A DNA stretch of 64,000 bases from Gottfriedia acidiceleris (GTDB lineage: Bacteria > Bacillota > Bacilli > Bacillales > Bacillaceae_G): positions 868,001 through 932,000 of the forward strand of contig NZ_CP096034.1 of NCBI RefSeq assembly GCF_023115465.1, in the 5' to 3' direction. A program made the position numbers and the translations under genes. Positions 6,448 to 15,616 of the stretch are shown here, piece by piece (position 1 is the first letter of the stretch; every line of letters begins with the position of its first letter). The notes under the pieces were generated by a model that was not told the origin of the DNA, searched no databases, and saw only the letters and a list, made by a program, of their open reading frames with translations.

Positions 6448-6637
6448 ATGTATGATATCGTAATGATCGGCGCTAAGACCGGCTGGAGCAAGTGCTGCTT
6501 TATTTGCAGCGGGAACTGTTGTAGGGACTAGTGTTCATACCATCATTACAGCAGGTGATGGAGCAAAAGTTGCGATTAATGTTATTAGTCAATTAGATGG
6601 GAAACGATATGTTGATCACGATGTTTTGAAATCATAA
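6448..6637 (+). pseudogene. Remnant of a thioredoxin-reductase-like FAD/NAD(P) oxidoreductase
   Basis: Starts normally with AAGGAG and ATG giving MYDIVMIGA, the first strand and GxGxxG turn of a Rossmann fold. A one-base frame change at about 6474 (aagaccg where a Gly-Pro pair is expected) follows. In the new frame comes AGASAALFAAG, then directly the family's C-terminus GTSVHTIITAGDGAKVAIN and its tail to the taa at 6635. The catalytic and NAD(P)-binding middle is absent, so the gene is dead through a frameshift and an internal deletion. Confidence 0.7.
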
Positions 6638-6660
6638 TTTATGATTAAATAAATAATTTA

Positions 6661-6692
6661 GCGTTACTTCTATTGAAGTAATGCTTTTTTTT
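6661..6692 (+). terminator. Rho-independent terminator after the reductase remnant
   Basis: Stem gcgttacttc/gaagtaatgc with loop tatt, then eight or more T. Confidence 0.9.
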
Positions 6693-6812
6693 TATAAACT
6701 ATTTTAAATTTTGATAGACTAATAGCTATTCTATTTAAAAAGATGTATCTGTAATAATTCATTTTTTCATCAATATATTAGAATGAAATGAATTATGTTA
6801 GGAGGGGTCCGA

Positions 6813-7631
6813 TTGTCGGATGCATTTATAGCACGTTCCTTAGATGAGATTCTGTTTTGGTCAAGGATCATGAAAGAACATGCACTCTTTCTTAAATTAG
6901 GCTTTAATTGTGATGATACTGAGTTAATTCAAGAAGCAGATCAATTTTATCAAGTTTTTGAAGCAATAGGAAATAAAGCCCAATCATTTTCGCTTCAAAC
7001 GGATCCTCAGCAAATTAAGCAGTTTAATAATGAGGTTCATCAAGCAGCTTCTATGATTTGGGCCTATAAGCGGAAAATCCTTAATTTACTCCTTACTTGT
7101 AAAATAACGGGCAATAACTTTCCTTTATTAGTTGACCATACAAGTAGAGAAGCGGCCTATTTTGCAAATCGCTTGACTGAATTAAATAATGGTCAACTCC
7201 AACCGCTACCTGCTGCAATTATCCAGGAAAATGTTTTCTTTTTAAGAATTATGGCAGACCATGCAAAATTTATAGGACATTTATTAGACCCATCAGAAAG
7301 AAAACTAGTAGATCAAGCGAGGGAATTTAGCCATGATTTTGATCAGCTTTTATATCAAGCCGTAGATTTAGAGTCAATGAGACCACAATCTGAAACAGTT
7401 CCGATACTTGACCAATTCCTTGATGAAAACCGAGTATCGGTAAAATCACTTAGAGACTTTAAGAAAACAGCTCGCGACCTAATAGAAGCATGTAGAATTA
7501 AAAGTATCATTCACCCACTGCTAGCAGACCATGTATTTAGAGAAGCAGATCGATTTTTGCATATAATTGACGCGTTCGAAGCACAGTTAACAGGGAATGG
7601 AAACAGAAATGTTGTACTGGACGACCATTAA
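6813..7631 (+). CDS. DUF2935 protein (tandem all-helical domains)
   Basis: A 272-residue protein matching the DUF2935 family of Bacilli and Clostridia. It is two similar halves of about 130 residues. Each opens with a helix of the type EILFWSRIMKEHALFL / NVFFLRIMADHAKFIG and closes with one of the type LLVDHTSREAAYFANRL / LLADHVFREADRFLHI. The repeated His and Glu positions (EH, DH, RE) could form a metal site, as in four-helix-bundle metalloproteins; that is inference. TTG at 6813 is preferred because GGAGGGG lies five bases upstream; the ATG at 6795 would overlap that site. Monocistronic with a terminator at 7661. Role unknown. Confidence 0.82.
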   Translation: MSDAFIARSLDEILFWSRIMKEHALFLKLGFNCDDTELIQEADQFYQVFEAIGNKAQSFSLQTDPQQIKQFNNEVHQAASMIWAYKRKILNLLLTCKITGNNFPLLVDHTSREAAYFANRLTELNNGQLQPLPAAIIQENVFFLRIMADHAKFIGHLLDPSERKLVDQAREFSHDFDQLLYQAVDLESMRPQSETVPILDQFLDENRVSVKSLRDFKKTARDLIEACRIKSIIHPLLADHVFREADRFLHIIDAFEAQLTGNGNRNVVLDDH

Positions 7632-7660
7632 AAACAACGCAAGTTAGCAAAATAGAAATG

Positions 7661-7692
7661 AAAAAAGAATCTGATTAAAGATTCTTTTTTTA
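7661..7692 (+). terminator. Rho-independent terminator after the DUF2935 gene
   Basis: Stem aaagaatct/agattcttt with loop gatta and a T-run. Confidence 0.9.
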
Positions 7693-7742
7693 TTGCGCGT
7701 TTGAAATAAAACATAGTTGGAAAAATCTAAAATATAAAACCC

Positions 7743-7821
7743 TACTCATAAACGGTTCATGGGCAAGTATAAGGGTAAGAAGAAGAATATAGGTTACTCA
7801 TGAGTGGTTCATGAGTAAGTA
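7743..7821. repeat. Pair of 27-bp hairpin repeats, 52 bp apart
   Basis: tactcataaacggttcatgg at 7743 and tactcatgagtggttcatga at 7795 are related over 27 bp. The second copy is a perfect hairpin (ttactcatga/tcatgagtaa, loop gtggt). No T-run follows, so it is not a simple terminator. It lies between the DUF2935 gene and the 3' end of the pentapeptide gene. Confidence 0.65.
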
Positions 7822-7894
7822 AAAAAGAAAAAAGTAGAAATCACAAATCACAAATCACCTTATTCATAACAGTGGGAACTTATTTATGTAGAAA

Positions 7895-8368
7895 TTATTC
7901 CCTCTGTCTATAACTCTTTAACAAATCCTCAATTAAAATGCCATTAATTTTCAATCCTGATAAATTGCAATTATTAATTTCGACATGACTTAAATCACAG
8001 TCCGTGAACTGACTATTTGTTAAATTGCATTTTTCAAATTTAATAGAATTAGAGTGATCTTCAAGATTTAGATCTTCCGGAATCACAATATTGCGGAAGC
8101 TTGATCCAGTTAAATGAACATGATCAATTACTAAGTCTCTTAAATTCCCATTTGTTATTTTTGTATTAGATAAATTAACATCTGAAATTCGAGTTCCGAA
8201 TAAATTCACGTCATTTAATTCTAGATTTCTCATATTTGCATTTGTAAATTTCGAATTTGCCAAGCTTACATTAGTAAAGTCTAAGTTTTCAGCTCTTACT
8301 TCACTAAATGTTGAAAAAGACATATCTGTTTTTTGTAACTCAAATAATGCAGTCTTCCAATTTGACAT
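7895..8368 (-). CDS. Pentapeptide-repeat protein
   Basis: A 157-residue protein made almost wholly of A(N/D)LxF-like five-residue units, for example ENLDFTNVSLANSKFTNANM, then further units such as LELNDVNLFGTRISDVNLSN and CNLTNSQFTDCDLSHVEI. These form a right-handed quadrilateral beta-helix. A short non-repeat segment (PEDLNLEDHSN, about 96-106) interrupts the solenoid and may be a loop. Some relatives (Qnr, MfpA) mimic DNA and protect gyrase, but most have no known role and nothing here shows which applies. ATG at 8368 with AGGAGGAG upstream. Monocistronic on the minus strand. Confidence 0.88.
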   Translation of the reverse strand: MSNWKTALFELQKTDMSFSTFSEVRAENLDFTNVSLANSKFTNANMRNLELNDVNLFGTRISDVNLSNTKITNGNLRDLVIDHVHLTGSSFRNIVIPEDLNLEDHSNSIKFEKCNLTNSQFTDCDLSHVEINNCNLSGLKINGILIEDLLKSYRQRE

Positions 8369-8518
8369 TACATCTCCTCCTAAAGCTTTGATAATTGAAT
8401 ATATTTAACTTAAAACCCGAGTATCCCTTCACTCTTAATCATTTTTAATTTCGACAAATAGTTGAATCAACTTTTATTTTGTAACTTATACTATATAAAA
8501 ATCTTCTTTTGAAATAGT

Positions 8519-8547
8519 TTGACTTTTCGATATTTTTTTTATAAAAT
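8519..8547 (+). promoter_or_regulatory. SigA-type promoter of the metG T-box transcript
   Basis: -35 TTGACT at 8519-8524, 17-bp spacer, -10 TAAAAT at 8542-8547, directly upstream of the T-box leader. Confidence 0.75.
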
Positions 8548-8564
8548 CTTTTTAACATTTGAAT

Positions 8565-8866
8565 AAAAGCAATGAAGAGGAAAAGTAGAATAATGTTATT
8601 TTTTACAGAGAGCTTCGGTAGCTGAAAAGAAGCAAGAATACTTATTTGAACAATGGCCTCGGAGCTTCGTACTGAACGTATACTTTCTATTAGTAGGCTA
8701 CGACAAGAGTTGGCACTTGTTACCAAAGTCACAGTATATAAGCATTTTTATGCTTTTTGTACTTGCTAAGACAAATGTATGCAAATACTTTGTGAACTAA
8801 GGTGGTACCACGTGGATATTAAACCTCGTCCTTATCTTTTTATAGATAGGGGCGAGGTTTTTTGCA
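8565..8866 (+). ncRNA. T-box leader, methionine-specific
   Basis: An untranslated leader that senses uncharged tRNA and controls termination ahead of metG. Recognisable parts are the stem I opening agagagcttcgg, a specifier-loop ATG (Met) at about 8653-8655 in gaacaatggcc, the conserved T-box aaggtggtaccacg (about 8799-8812) and a terminator hairpin aacctcgtcc...ggggcgaggtttttt (about 8822-8864). Uncharged tRNA-Met pairing with the specifier and the NCCA bulge would favour readthrough. Confidence 0.92.
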
Positions 8867-8889
8867 TTTATAAATTAGGAGGAATTGGA

Positions 8890-10527
8890 ATGGACATTTT
8901 TATTGGAGGAGCTTGGCCTTATGCAAATGGTTCATTACATTTGGGGCATATTGCAGCTTTACTGCCAGGTGATATTCTAGCTCGATATTTTCGTTTGAAA
9001 AAAGCGAATGTATTATACGTTTCAGGAAGTGACTGTAATGGTACACCTATTGCTATTAAAGCAAAACAAGAAAATGTAACTTATAAAGAAATTGCAGATC
9101 GTTACCACCTTGAATTCGAGGATAACTTTAAGAAATTAGGATTTACCTATGATTTTTATACAAGGACAGACGCAAAACATCATCATAATACTGTACAAGA
9201 AATTTTCTTAACTTTATTACAAAATGGGTTAATTTATAAAAAAGAAATTGAACAATGCTATTGTGAAGAATTTGAACAATTCTTACCAGATCGTTATGTA
9301 GAAGGAAATTGTCCAAATTGTGGTCAACATGCGCGTGGAGATCAGTGTGATTATTGCTCTGCTATTTTAGATCCTTTAGAATTATTAAATAAAACTTGTA
9401 AGCTATGTGGAAATCCTCCATCCGTAAAAAACACAGAGCACTTTTATTTTTCATTAAGTAAGTTACAAGATAAGCTTAATGAATATCTTGAATTTGCTAA
9501 AATGAGTGGATGCTGGCGTTCGAATGCTATCCAATTAACAGAACGATATTTAAATGAAGGGCTTCATGACCGAGCAGTATCAAGGGATTTGCCAAATGGA
9601 GTAAGCGTACCAGTAAAAGGGTATGAAAAGAAGAAAATTTATGTGTGGATCGAAGCAGTGTCTGGTTATTATTCGGCAAGTAAACAATGGGCACTTAGCA
9701 CTAATCAAGATGACATTAGCTTTTGGAAAAAAGAAACAACATCATATTATATTCATGGTAAAGACAATATACCGTTCCATTCAATTATTTGGCCAGCTAT
9801 TTTAATTGGTTTAAAAAAAGATGCTCTTCCAACTCATATTGTTTCAAATGAATATTTGACTCTTGAGAAGAAAAAACTGTCCACTAGTAAAAACTGGGCA
9901 GTATGGGTACCATATCTAATCGAAAAATATCATCCAGATTCAATCCGATATTTTTTAACAATAAATGCTCCAGAAAATAGAGACACTGATTTTTCTTGGA
10001 GGGAATTTATTTATAGTCATAATAGTGAACTATTAGGCGCATATGGGAACTTTGTAAACCGCACATTAAAGTTTCTTGAAAAGTACTATAATGGTGAAGT
10101 CCCAAATGGGGAAATAGAACAATCATTTAGATTCGAAATTAATGGGCTTTATAAGTCAGTTGGTTCACAGATTGAATCGGCTAATTTCAAAAAGGCCATA
10201 GAGGAAGTGTTTGAATTTATCCGAACTGCAAATAAATATTTTGATGAAGCTGCGCCTTGGAAACAAGTTAAGGAGAATTTTATCGGGTGCCATAACACGA
10301 TGGTGAGTTGTATATATGCTATTGCCAATCTGGCGCAAATCTTACATCCAATCTTACCTTTTTCGAGTAATGAAATAAAAGAAATGCTAAATCTACCAAA
10401 ATTTGAATGGAAGGAAATTTCTCCAGTTTTAGTAAAAATTAACGAGGTAAAGCCTCTTTTTGACAGAATTCATGTAGGTAGAATAGAGGAAGAATTAGAA
10501 CAGTTAAATAACCAATCTAAAAAGTAA
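8890..10527 (+). CDS. metG: Methionyl-tRNA synthetase, second type
   Basis: A 545-residue class I synthetase charging tRNA-Met. The HIGH signature is HLGH at about 17-20. Two zinc-knuckle pairs follow (CPNCGQH and CDYC at about 141-157, then CKLCGNPP). The KMSKS loop appears as KLSTS at about 326-330, followed by the anticodon-binding helical domain. There is no C-terminal EMAP/Trbp111 domain. Four knuckle cysteines, KLSTS and T-box control mark it as the alternative MetRS that some Bacillus and Streptococcus carry beside the housekeeping enzyme; this type is less sensitive to synthetic MetRS inhibitors. ATG at 8890 with AGGAGG upstream; the longer frame would begin inside the leader. Confidence 0.93.
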   Translation: MDIFIGGAWPYANGSLHLGHIAALLPGDILARYFRLKKANVLYVSGSDCNGTPIAIKAKQENVTYKEIADRYHLEFEDNFKKLGFTYDFYTRTDAKHHHNTVQEIFLTLLQNGLIYKKEIEQCYCEEFEQFLPDRYVEGNCPNCGQHARGDQCDYCSAILDPLELLNKTCKLCGNPPSVKNTEHFYFSLSKLQDKLNEYLEFAKMSGCWRSNAIQLTERYLNEGLHDRAVSRDLPNGVSVPVKGYEKKKIYVWIEAVSGYYSASKQWALSTNQDDISFWKKETTSYYIHGKDNIPFHSIIWPAILIGLKKDALPTHIVSNEYLTLEKKKLSTSKNWAVWVPYLIEKYHPDSIRYFLTINAPENRDTDFSWREFIYSHNSELLGAYGNFVNRTLKFLEKYYNGEVPNGEIEQSFRFEINGLYKSVGSQIESANFKKAIEEVFEFIRTANKYFDEAAPWKQVKENFIGCHNTMVSCIYAIANLAQILHPILPFSSNEIKEMLNLPKFEWKEISPVLVKINEVKPLFDRIHVGRIEEELEQLNNQSKK

Positions 10528-10966
10528 AAGATAAAAGATCCAAAAATAAGAGTTGCGCCTGTTGAAGTGAAATATTCATCAGGATCGATGATTACAGATG
10601 TTTTATGCCATCCATCAATATCAGGTGTTGCTTCACCAGTTGTACGAGGGGCAAATTTAATATAAAGCATGAGTAATAGAGCAAATAGACCAACAAATGG
10701 TGCAGTAGATGAAAATGGCATTTAAAATAAAGGGCAATTAAAAATGATATAAAATATAAAGCTATAATTGATATACTTAATTTTAAGAATTGTTTAAGCC
10801 AGTAATTGCGTCGATTGATTGGTTGGTCGCGTAATACTTCTTTCATTTTCTGTGCATCCTTGTATCGGAAATATAATCCGACTGGCCATGCGATTAAGAA
10901 GCAGATTAATGTAAAGGACAAGCATAGTATAAGTTTTCCTCCGAAAGCTGTTATAAATAATGACAT
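10470..10966 (-). pseudogene. Four-helix membrane protein gene with a frameshift
   Basis: ATG at 10966 with GGAGG upstream opens MSLFITAFGGKLILCLSF, with helices at about 9-30 and 62-82. At about 10725 the frame must change for the protein to continue as MPFSSTAPFVGLFALLLML and end at 10470, overlapping the metG 3' end tail to tail. Adding one A to the AAA run at the junction would make a single protein of about 165 residues whose C-terminal part also ends in a membrane helix. The second half has no ribosome binding site of its own. Family not recognised; disruption or sequencing error. Confidence 0.6.
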
Positions 10967-11168
10967 ATTTTCCTCCAAAATTTTAATGATAATTACTATT
11001 TTATCAAACTTTCAAATTAAAAATATTGGGAAAATATAAAATCATATAGAAAATGTAATCGTTTTATTTAACTTGTTTAATAATGTTTATTATAAAATGA
11101 TTGAATATAAGCACTATTCTAGCAATCTCATAACATTATATGTACCTAAAAACTAAATGAGGTGAAAA

Positions 11169-12059
11169 ATGAAAAAAATTACTGTATACCATTATGATGC
11201 TTTTAGTAAAGAGCCCAATAAAGGAAATCCAGCTGGAGTCGTTTTAGATTGCGATTCTTTGACTGATTATGAAATGCAGGATATTGCGAAACAAGTCGGA
11301 TTTAATGAAACTTCATTTCTATTAAATTCGAAAGTTGCTGATCATAAAATTCGTTATTTTACACCAGGGCATGAAATGGATTTATGTGGTCACGGGACAA
11401 TGGCAGTAATATATGCTTTGGTTACTAGAGGGATAATTAAGTTTAAAAGTGAGTTAACGATAGAAACAAAAGCTGGGATTTTGCCGATTAAGATTCATAA
11501 TTCGAATAATGAAATCTACATAAAGATGAAACAAAAAACACCAGAGTTTGTAGAGTTTAAAGGATCGATTGATGAAGTAGCGTCTTCAATTGGTCTTAGT
11601 GTAGAAGAAATCGATAAAAGTCTACCAACTCTTTACGGAAGTACAGGTGCCTGGAATTTACTTTTACCGATAAAAAGTTTATCTTCATTTGAAAAGATGA
11701 AATCTAATAATCAACTTTTTCCAAGTATTTTGTCTGAAATTCCAAAAGCGTCCGTTCATCCATTTTGCTTAGAAACATACGATTCAAATGCAGATTTTCA
11801 TGCTCGCCATTTTTCCTCTGCATTTTCGGGAACGATTGAAGATCCGGTTACAGGTACTGCCTCTGGGATTTTGGGAGCTTATTATGCTAAATATATTAGT
11901 AATGATGTTAATGATGCAATTGAATTAGTTGTTGAGCAAGGAACTGAAATTCAAAAAGACGGACGTGTAAAAGTAAATGTAAAAAGAGTTAATTCGACTT
12001 ATGATATAGAAATTACTGGAAATGCTGTTTATGTTAAGGAAATGGAATTTCAAATATAA
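11169..12059 (+). CDS. PhzF-family isomerase/epimerase
   Basis: A 296-residue protein of the PhzF family, which has the diaminopimelate-epimerase fold with two similar halves. The first half carries the catalytic glutamate in GFNETSFLL (about E47; E45 in PhzF itself) and the conserved RYFTPGHEMDLCGHGT segment. The second half has the matching EDPVTGTASGILGAYY glycine-rich loop. PhzF isomerises a phenazine precursor, but no other phenazine genes are here, so this is one of the many PhzF-like proteins of unknown substrate. ATG at 11169 with GAGGTG upstream. The next gene starts 18 bases after its stop, so the two are probably cotranscribed. Confidence 0.9.
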   Translation: MKKITVYHYDAFSKEPNKGNPAGVVLDCDSLTDYEMQDIAKQVGFNETSFLLNSKVADHKIRYFTPGHEMDLCGHGTMAVIYALVTRGIIKFKSELTIETKAGILPIKIHNSNNEIYIKMKQKTPEFVEFKGSIDEVASSIGLSVEEIDKSLPTLYGSTGAWNLLLPIKSLSSFEKMKSNNQLFPSILSEIPKASVHPFCLETYDSNADFHARHFSSAFSGTIEDPVTGTASGILGAYYAKYISNDVNDAIELVVEQGTEIQKDGRVKVNVKRVNSTYDIEITGNAVYVKEMEFQI

Positions 12060-12077
12060 AATGAAATGGAGTACAGT

Positions 12078-13052
12078 ATGATTTTGAACGATAGGCTATA
12101 TGGACAATACAATATTGATCAAGTTCTTGTTGAATTAATCGAAACAAAACCAATTCAACGGTTAAAAAGAATTCATCAAGCTGGTGCTACTGTTTTAGTG
12201 GATCATCATTTTAATGGAACCCGATATGACCATTCTATTGGCGTTATGTTGTTAATAAAAAGGTTAGGGGGTTCTATCAAGGAACAAATAGCAGGTTTAT
12301 TACATGATGTTTCTCACACAGCATTTTCTCATGTTATTGATTTTGTTTTTGATAATAGTGAAGAAAATTACCATGAAACAATCTTTGAAAAAGTAATTTT
12401 AGATTCGGAGATACCTTCTATACTTGAAAAATATCAAATCGATATTAAAGAAATTTTTGATATAGATAAATGGGAAATACTTGAAAAGGAGCTTCCGAAG
12501 TTATGTGCAGATCGAATAGATTATACATTAAGAGATATGCACACATATTTTGGAATACCTAAAAAAGAAATTGAATTATTTTTAAATTCATTAGTTATTG
12601 TAAATGGAGAAATCTGTGTAAACTCTATTGAAATGGCGGAGTGGTTTACAGTGATTTATTACAAACTTGCTATAGATTATTTTTTAGGACCGATTAGCAT
12701 TTATTCATATGATTCACTTTCAAAGATTATTAAACTAGCATTACAAAAAGGAATTAGTAAGTTAGACGATTTATTATTGGACGATATGCAGTTAATGACA
12801 TTAATTCAAGAAAGTAATGATAAAGAAATTCAAGAATTAATAAACAGTTTATATGCAAAAGTTGAGCTCGAAGAAAATGAACAGGATTATGATATTCATC
12901 GTAAAGGTAAAAGAAGGATTATCGATGTACCTGTATCATTAGACGGAAAAACTGTCCAACTGTCATCTCTTTTATCAGACAATATTGCTAAAATGAATAA
13001 GATCGCAATTGAAAAGTCTGAAAAAGGAACATTTGTAAAAATTAAAAGATAG
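12078..13052 (+). CDS. HD-domain phosphohydrolase
   Basis: A 324-residue metal-dependent phosphohydrolase with the HD signature. H52 lies in RYDHSIGV and the HD pair in GLLHDVSHTAFSH (about 76-77), with the later Asp in CADRIDYTLRDM. The family includes dGTPase-like and B. subtilis YwfO-type enzymes, so a nucleotide or phosphorylated metabolite is the likely substrate. The ATG at 12078 is chosen over 12066 because TGGAG stands six bases before it. It follows the PhzF gene closely and precedes the GNAT gene with a gap of about 55 bp, consistent with a three-gene operon ending at the terminator at 13805. Confidence 0.87.
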   Translation: MILNDRLYGQYNIDQVLVELIETKPIQRLKRIHQAGATVLVDHHFNGTRYDHSIGVMLLIKRLGGSIKEQIAGLLHDVSHTAFSHVIDFVFDNSEENYHETIFEKVILDSEIPSILEKYQIDIKEIFDIDKWEILEKELPKLCADRIDYTLRDMHTYFGIPKKEIELFLNSLVIVNGEICVNSIEMAEWFTVIYYKLAIDYFLGPISIYSYDSLSKIIKLALQKGISKLDDLLLDDMQLMTLIQESNDKEIQELINSLYAKVELEENEQDYDIHRKGKRRIIDVPVSLDGKTVQLSSLLSDNIAKMNKIAIEKSEKGTFVKIKR

Positions 13053-13107
13053 AGTAAAAAAAATTTGAAGTTGTAAATTAAGTAGTTTGAAGCTAGGGGG
13101 AGTCCTT

Positions 13108-13782
13108 TTGAAATCAGAGCTAGAACTTATGGAGATGCATATTAACGTATTATTTAAACACAATGAAGTTGGAAAAATAACACAAATAAATGAACCACCA
13201 TATACAGAAGCACCACGATTTTATATAGGAAGCACCAAAATGGGAAATGTGAAAAGGTTTTTAGATAGTCTTAAAAATGAGGAACTAATCGAAATAGAGA
13301 AAGCCTTAGACACGAACTCTAGTATACCTTTAATAAATATCATGCAGATTTTAAGTAAAACTCATCAGATAGACAGTTTATGGATGGGTCCAGCATATGT
13401 ATTTCAAACAGTTGGCAAAGTATCATCGAAAGCAATAAAAATTACCCAGGCAAATAAACAATACTTATTACCAAACTTTCCTTATACATATGAGGAGCTA
13501 GAATTTAAAGAACCATGTTACGCAATTATTGAAAATGACATTGCTGTGTCGATTTGCTGTAGTGCCAGACAATCAGCCGAAGCTGCTGAAGCAAGCGTAT
13601 ATACACTCGAGGATTTTCGTGGAAAAGAGTATGGATTAATCGTTTCAAATGCATGGGCTGCGGATATCCAAGGCCAAGGACGAACTGCTTTGTATAGTAC
13701 ATCATGGGATAATTATGCATCTCAAGCAGTCGCACGAAAATTAAAATTAGTTCAATATGGAACGGATTTACATTTTAGTTAA
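13108..13782 (+). CDS. GNAT-family acetyltransferase
   Basis: A 224-residue protein whose C-terminal third looks like a GNAT (FR47-type) acyl-CoA-dependent N-acetyltransferase: beta strand PCYAIIENDIAVSICCSAR, then EASVYTLEDFRGKEYGLIVS followed by the acceptor-side helix and the ALYSTSWDNYASQAVARKLK segment typical of this subgroup. The N-terminal 110 residues are a helical region of unknown role. TTG at 13108 is chosen because AGGGGGAG sits just upstream, whereas the TTG at 13087 has no site. The acetyl acceptor is not evident. Confidence 0.72.
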   Translation: MKSELELMEMHINVLFKHNEVGKITQINEPPYTEAPRFYIGSTKMGNVKRFLDSLKNEELIEIEKALDTNSSIPLINIMQILSKTHQIDSLWMGPAYVFQTVGKVSSKAIKITQANKQYLLPNFPYTYEELEFKEPCYAIIENDIAVSICCSARQSAEAAEASVYTLEDFRGKEYGLIVSNAWAADIQGQGRTALYSTSWDNYASQAVARKLKLVQYGTDLHFS

Positions 13783-13804
13783 AAGCAACTATATTTTTGT
13801 GCAA

Positions 13805-13838
13805 AAGCATTGCTTCTTATATTGAAGTAGTGCTTTTT
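13805..13838 (+). terminator. Rho-independent terminator after the PhzF-HD-GNAT group
   Basis: Stem agcattgcttc/gaagtagtgct, loop ttatatt, T-run. The stem resembles the terminator at 6661-6692. Confidence 0.9.
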
Positions 13839-13937
13839 AATTGAAATATATGTGTATTATTAATTGAAAGCTAATATAATTAATGATGATATTTAATCAA
13901 TTTTATGTAATAAATCTGTTTGAAAGAAGGGGAAGTG

Positions 13938-15266
13938 TTGGAGAACCAATTTTCAGTTAAACAGGCAAGTTTCCTAATATTAGTAACTTTGGCTGGAATA
14001 ATTAGTTCCGTCATATTACATATCTCTCTCGTATTTGGAATTTTACCAGGATTAATTTTTTTAGTCGTATTAAGTTTAAAAAGAGGATATGCAGTTAGAA
14101 ATATTATGAAATTAAGCTATCAAGGAATGGGAAAAGTTAAAATTGTTCTGTTTATCTTATTTTTAATTAGCTTTTTACTTCCATCTTGGTATTTATCAGG
14201 AACGATCACATCGATGGTATCGATTACTTTACAGGCAATTAATCCACATCATTTTTTTGTGTTTTGTTTTTTAACGACGATGATTTTTTCAATGATTTTG
14301 GGTTCGTCGATTGGAACATTAAGTGCCTTAGGAGTTCCTCTTATTAGTAGTGCCATACTATTACATATACCTGTGGAAATATCGGCTGGAGCGGTTATTT
14401 CGGGTGCATTTGTTGGTGATCGAACGTCACCTTTTTCAAGCGCACATCAACTTTTAGCTAATATTCTTGAAACAACTGTCAAAAAACAAGGTAAAGCGAT
14501 GCTTTTTACATCAATTACTGCTGTATTCGTAACAATCATATTTTTTAGTGTAATGGATTTACAGTTTGCGCAAGGAATTACCCAGACACATCATGAAATC
14601 GTGAGCAATAAGGGGATTTCATTCATTCAATTTATTCCACCGATTTTATTAGTTGTACTTGTTTTATTTCGAATTAACATTATTTACTCCTATGTCATTA
14701 GTATTTTATCTGGAAGTTTAATAGCTTTGTTTAATGGAATTTCTTTTAGTAAAATTGTGCATTCGTTTTGGCACGGAATCAATGGACTTGGTGGAGGGCT
14801 AAGTCATATGTATAGCTTGTTATTGTTTATTGCTATAGCAGGGATTTATAATGCATTGTTGGAGGAGCTTAATATCATTCAGCCTATGCTAGATAAATGG
14901 CTTCAAACTTCAACTTCAATGCTATCCGATTCTTTGAAAACAATTGGTGCAACAGTAGTTATTTGCGTAATAGCCGGTAACCAAACGATGCCTATTATTT
15001 TAACAGGGCGCTCTTTTTTATCGCATTGGTCAAATAAATATAACAAAGAAGAATTGGCGAGGTTAATGGCGGATACAACTTTATTATTTCCAGCGATGAT
15101 TCCCTGGAATGTTCTTGCAATCATGAGTAGTACCGTCATTAATATGAAGTTACATGAGTATTTACCTTATGCAATATTCTTATGGATTCTCCCATGCCTA
15201 ACGGTTTTCATTAATGTATTTAAAAAAGTTAAGACTTACGAAACGAAGTATGAGGTCAGTTCTTAA
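13938..15266 (+). CDS. NhaC-family Na+/H+ antiporter-like transporter
   Basis: A 442-residue membrane protein with about ten helices. The central family motif is SAGAVISGAFVGDRTSPFSS, equivalent to the GA-x-x-SG-x-x-x-GD-x-x-SP-x-S signature of NhaC proteins, and the related second-half signature IAGNQTMPIIL is also present. NhaC members exchange Na+ for H+; some, such as B. subtilis MleN, move malate and lactate. The TTG at 13938 has AAGGGG five bases upstream and avoids overlapping that site. Monocistronic, with a strong terminator at 15289. A second NhaC protein at 49363 is T-box controlled; this one shows no such leader. Confidence 0.85.
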   Translation: MENQFSVKQASFLILVTLAGIISSVILHISLVFGILPGLIFLVVLSLKRGYAVRNIMKLSYQGMGKVKIVLFILFLISFLLPSWYLSGTITSMVSITLQAINPHHFFVFCFLTTMIFSMILGSSIGTLSALGVPLISSAILLHIPVEISAGAVISGAFVGDRTSPFSSAHQLLANILETTVKKQGKAMLFTSITAVFVTIIFFSVMDLQFAQGITQTHHEIVSNKGISFIQFIPPILLVVLVLFRINIIYSYVISILSGSLIALFNGISFSKIVHSFWHGINGLGGGLSHMYSLLLFIAIAGIYNALLEELNIIQPMLDKWLQTSTSMLSDSLKTIGATVVICVIAGNQTMPIILTGRSFLSHWSNKYNKEELARLMADTTLLFPAMIPWNVLAIMSSTVINMKLHEYLPYAIFLWILPCLTVFINVFKKVKTYETKYEVSS

Positions 15267-15288
15267 CCAACAATGGTAAAAACATAGA

Positions 15289-15329
15289 AAAAGAGATAAA
15301 TAGCTAATATGCTATTTATCTCTTTTTTT
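15289..15329. terminator. Bidirectional terminator between nhaC-like gene and 15329-15616
   Basis: Long perfect stem aaaagagataaatagc/gctatttatctctttt with loop taatat and T-runs reading both ways. It serves the converging genes. Confidence 0.92.
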
Positions 15330-15616
15330 CATACAACACTAGCAGACTGTATTTCCTTTAATTGTCTAACAGTAATACTGTATTTTGTACGTATAGCTTC
15401 TAATTCCATAATAGCAACATCAATGTATTCGGGATCGGCATAAATAAAATTAATTTCTTTTAGTTCTAAAAGTTTTTGTAAGCTTCTTAACTCATTATGT
15501 AAAAGTTGTGATGGCGTTTCATCAATTAATTGGTTTTTAGTAAAACGTTGAAAGAATGATTTAAAATTGACAGTTTTTCTTTTAGTTTGTTCTTGGCCCG
15601 TTATTAATTTTGACAT
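15329..15616 (-). CDS. Hypothetical protein, 95 residues
   Basis: A soluble, helix-rich 95-residue protein with a basic N-terminal third (KRKTVNFKSFFQRFTKN) followed by leucine-rich amphipathic helices (PSQLLHNELRSLQKLLELKE and VAIMELEAIRTKYSITVRQL) suited to a helical hairpin or coiled-coil dimer. ATG at 15616 with GGGAGG upstream. No signal peptide, membrane segment or recognised family. It stands alone, facing the nhaC-like gene across a shared terminator. Confidence 0.6.
   Translation of the reverse strand: MSKLITGQEQTKRKTVNFKSFFQRFTKNQLIDETPSQLLHNELRSLQKLLELKEINFIYADPEYIDVAIMELEAIRTKYSITVRQLKEIQSASVV

Noticed and set aside
8445-8732. 95-codon minus-strand reading frame upstream of metG
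   Set aside because: It lies over the metG promoter and T-box leader, has no ribosome binding site and low-complexity composition.
8779-8889. Longer N-terminus of the MetRS frame
   Set aside because: These codons are the T-box and terminator hairpin; the ATG at 8890 has the ribosome site and matches the family start.
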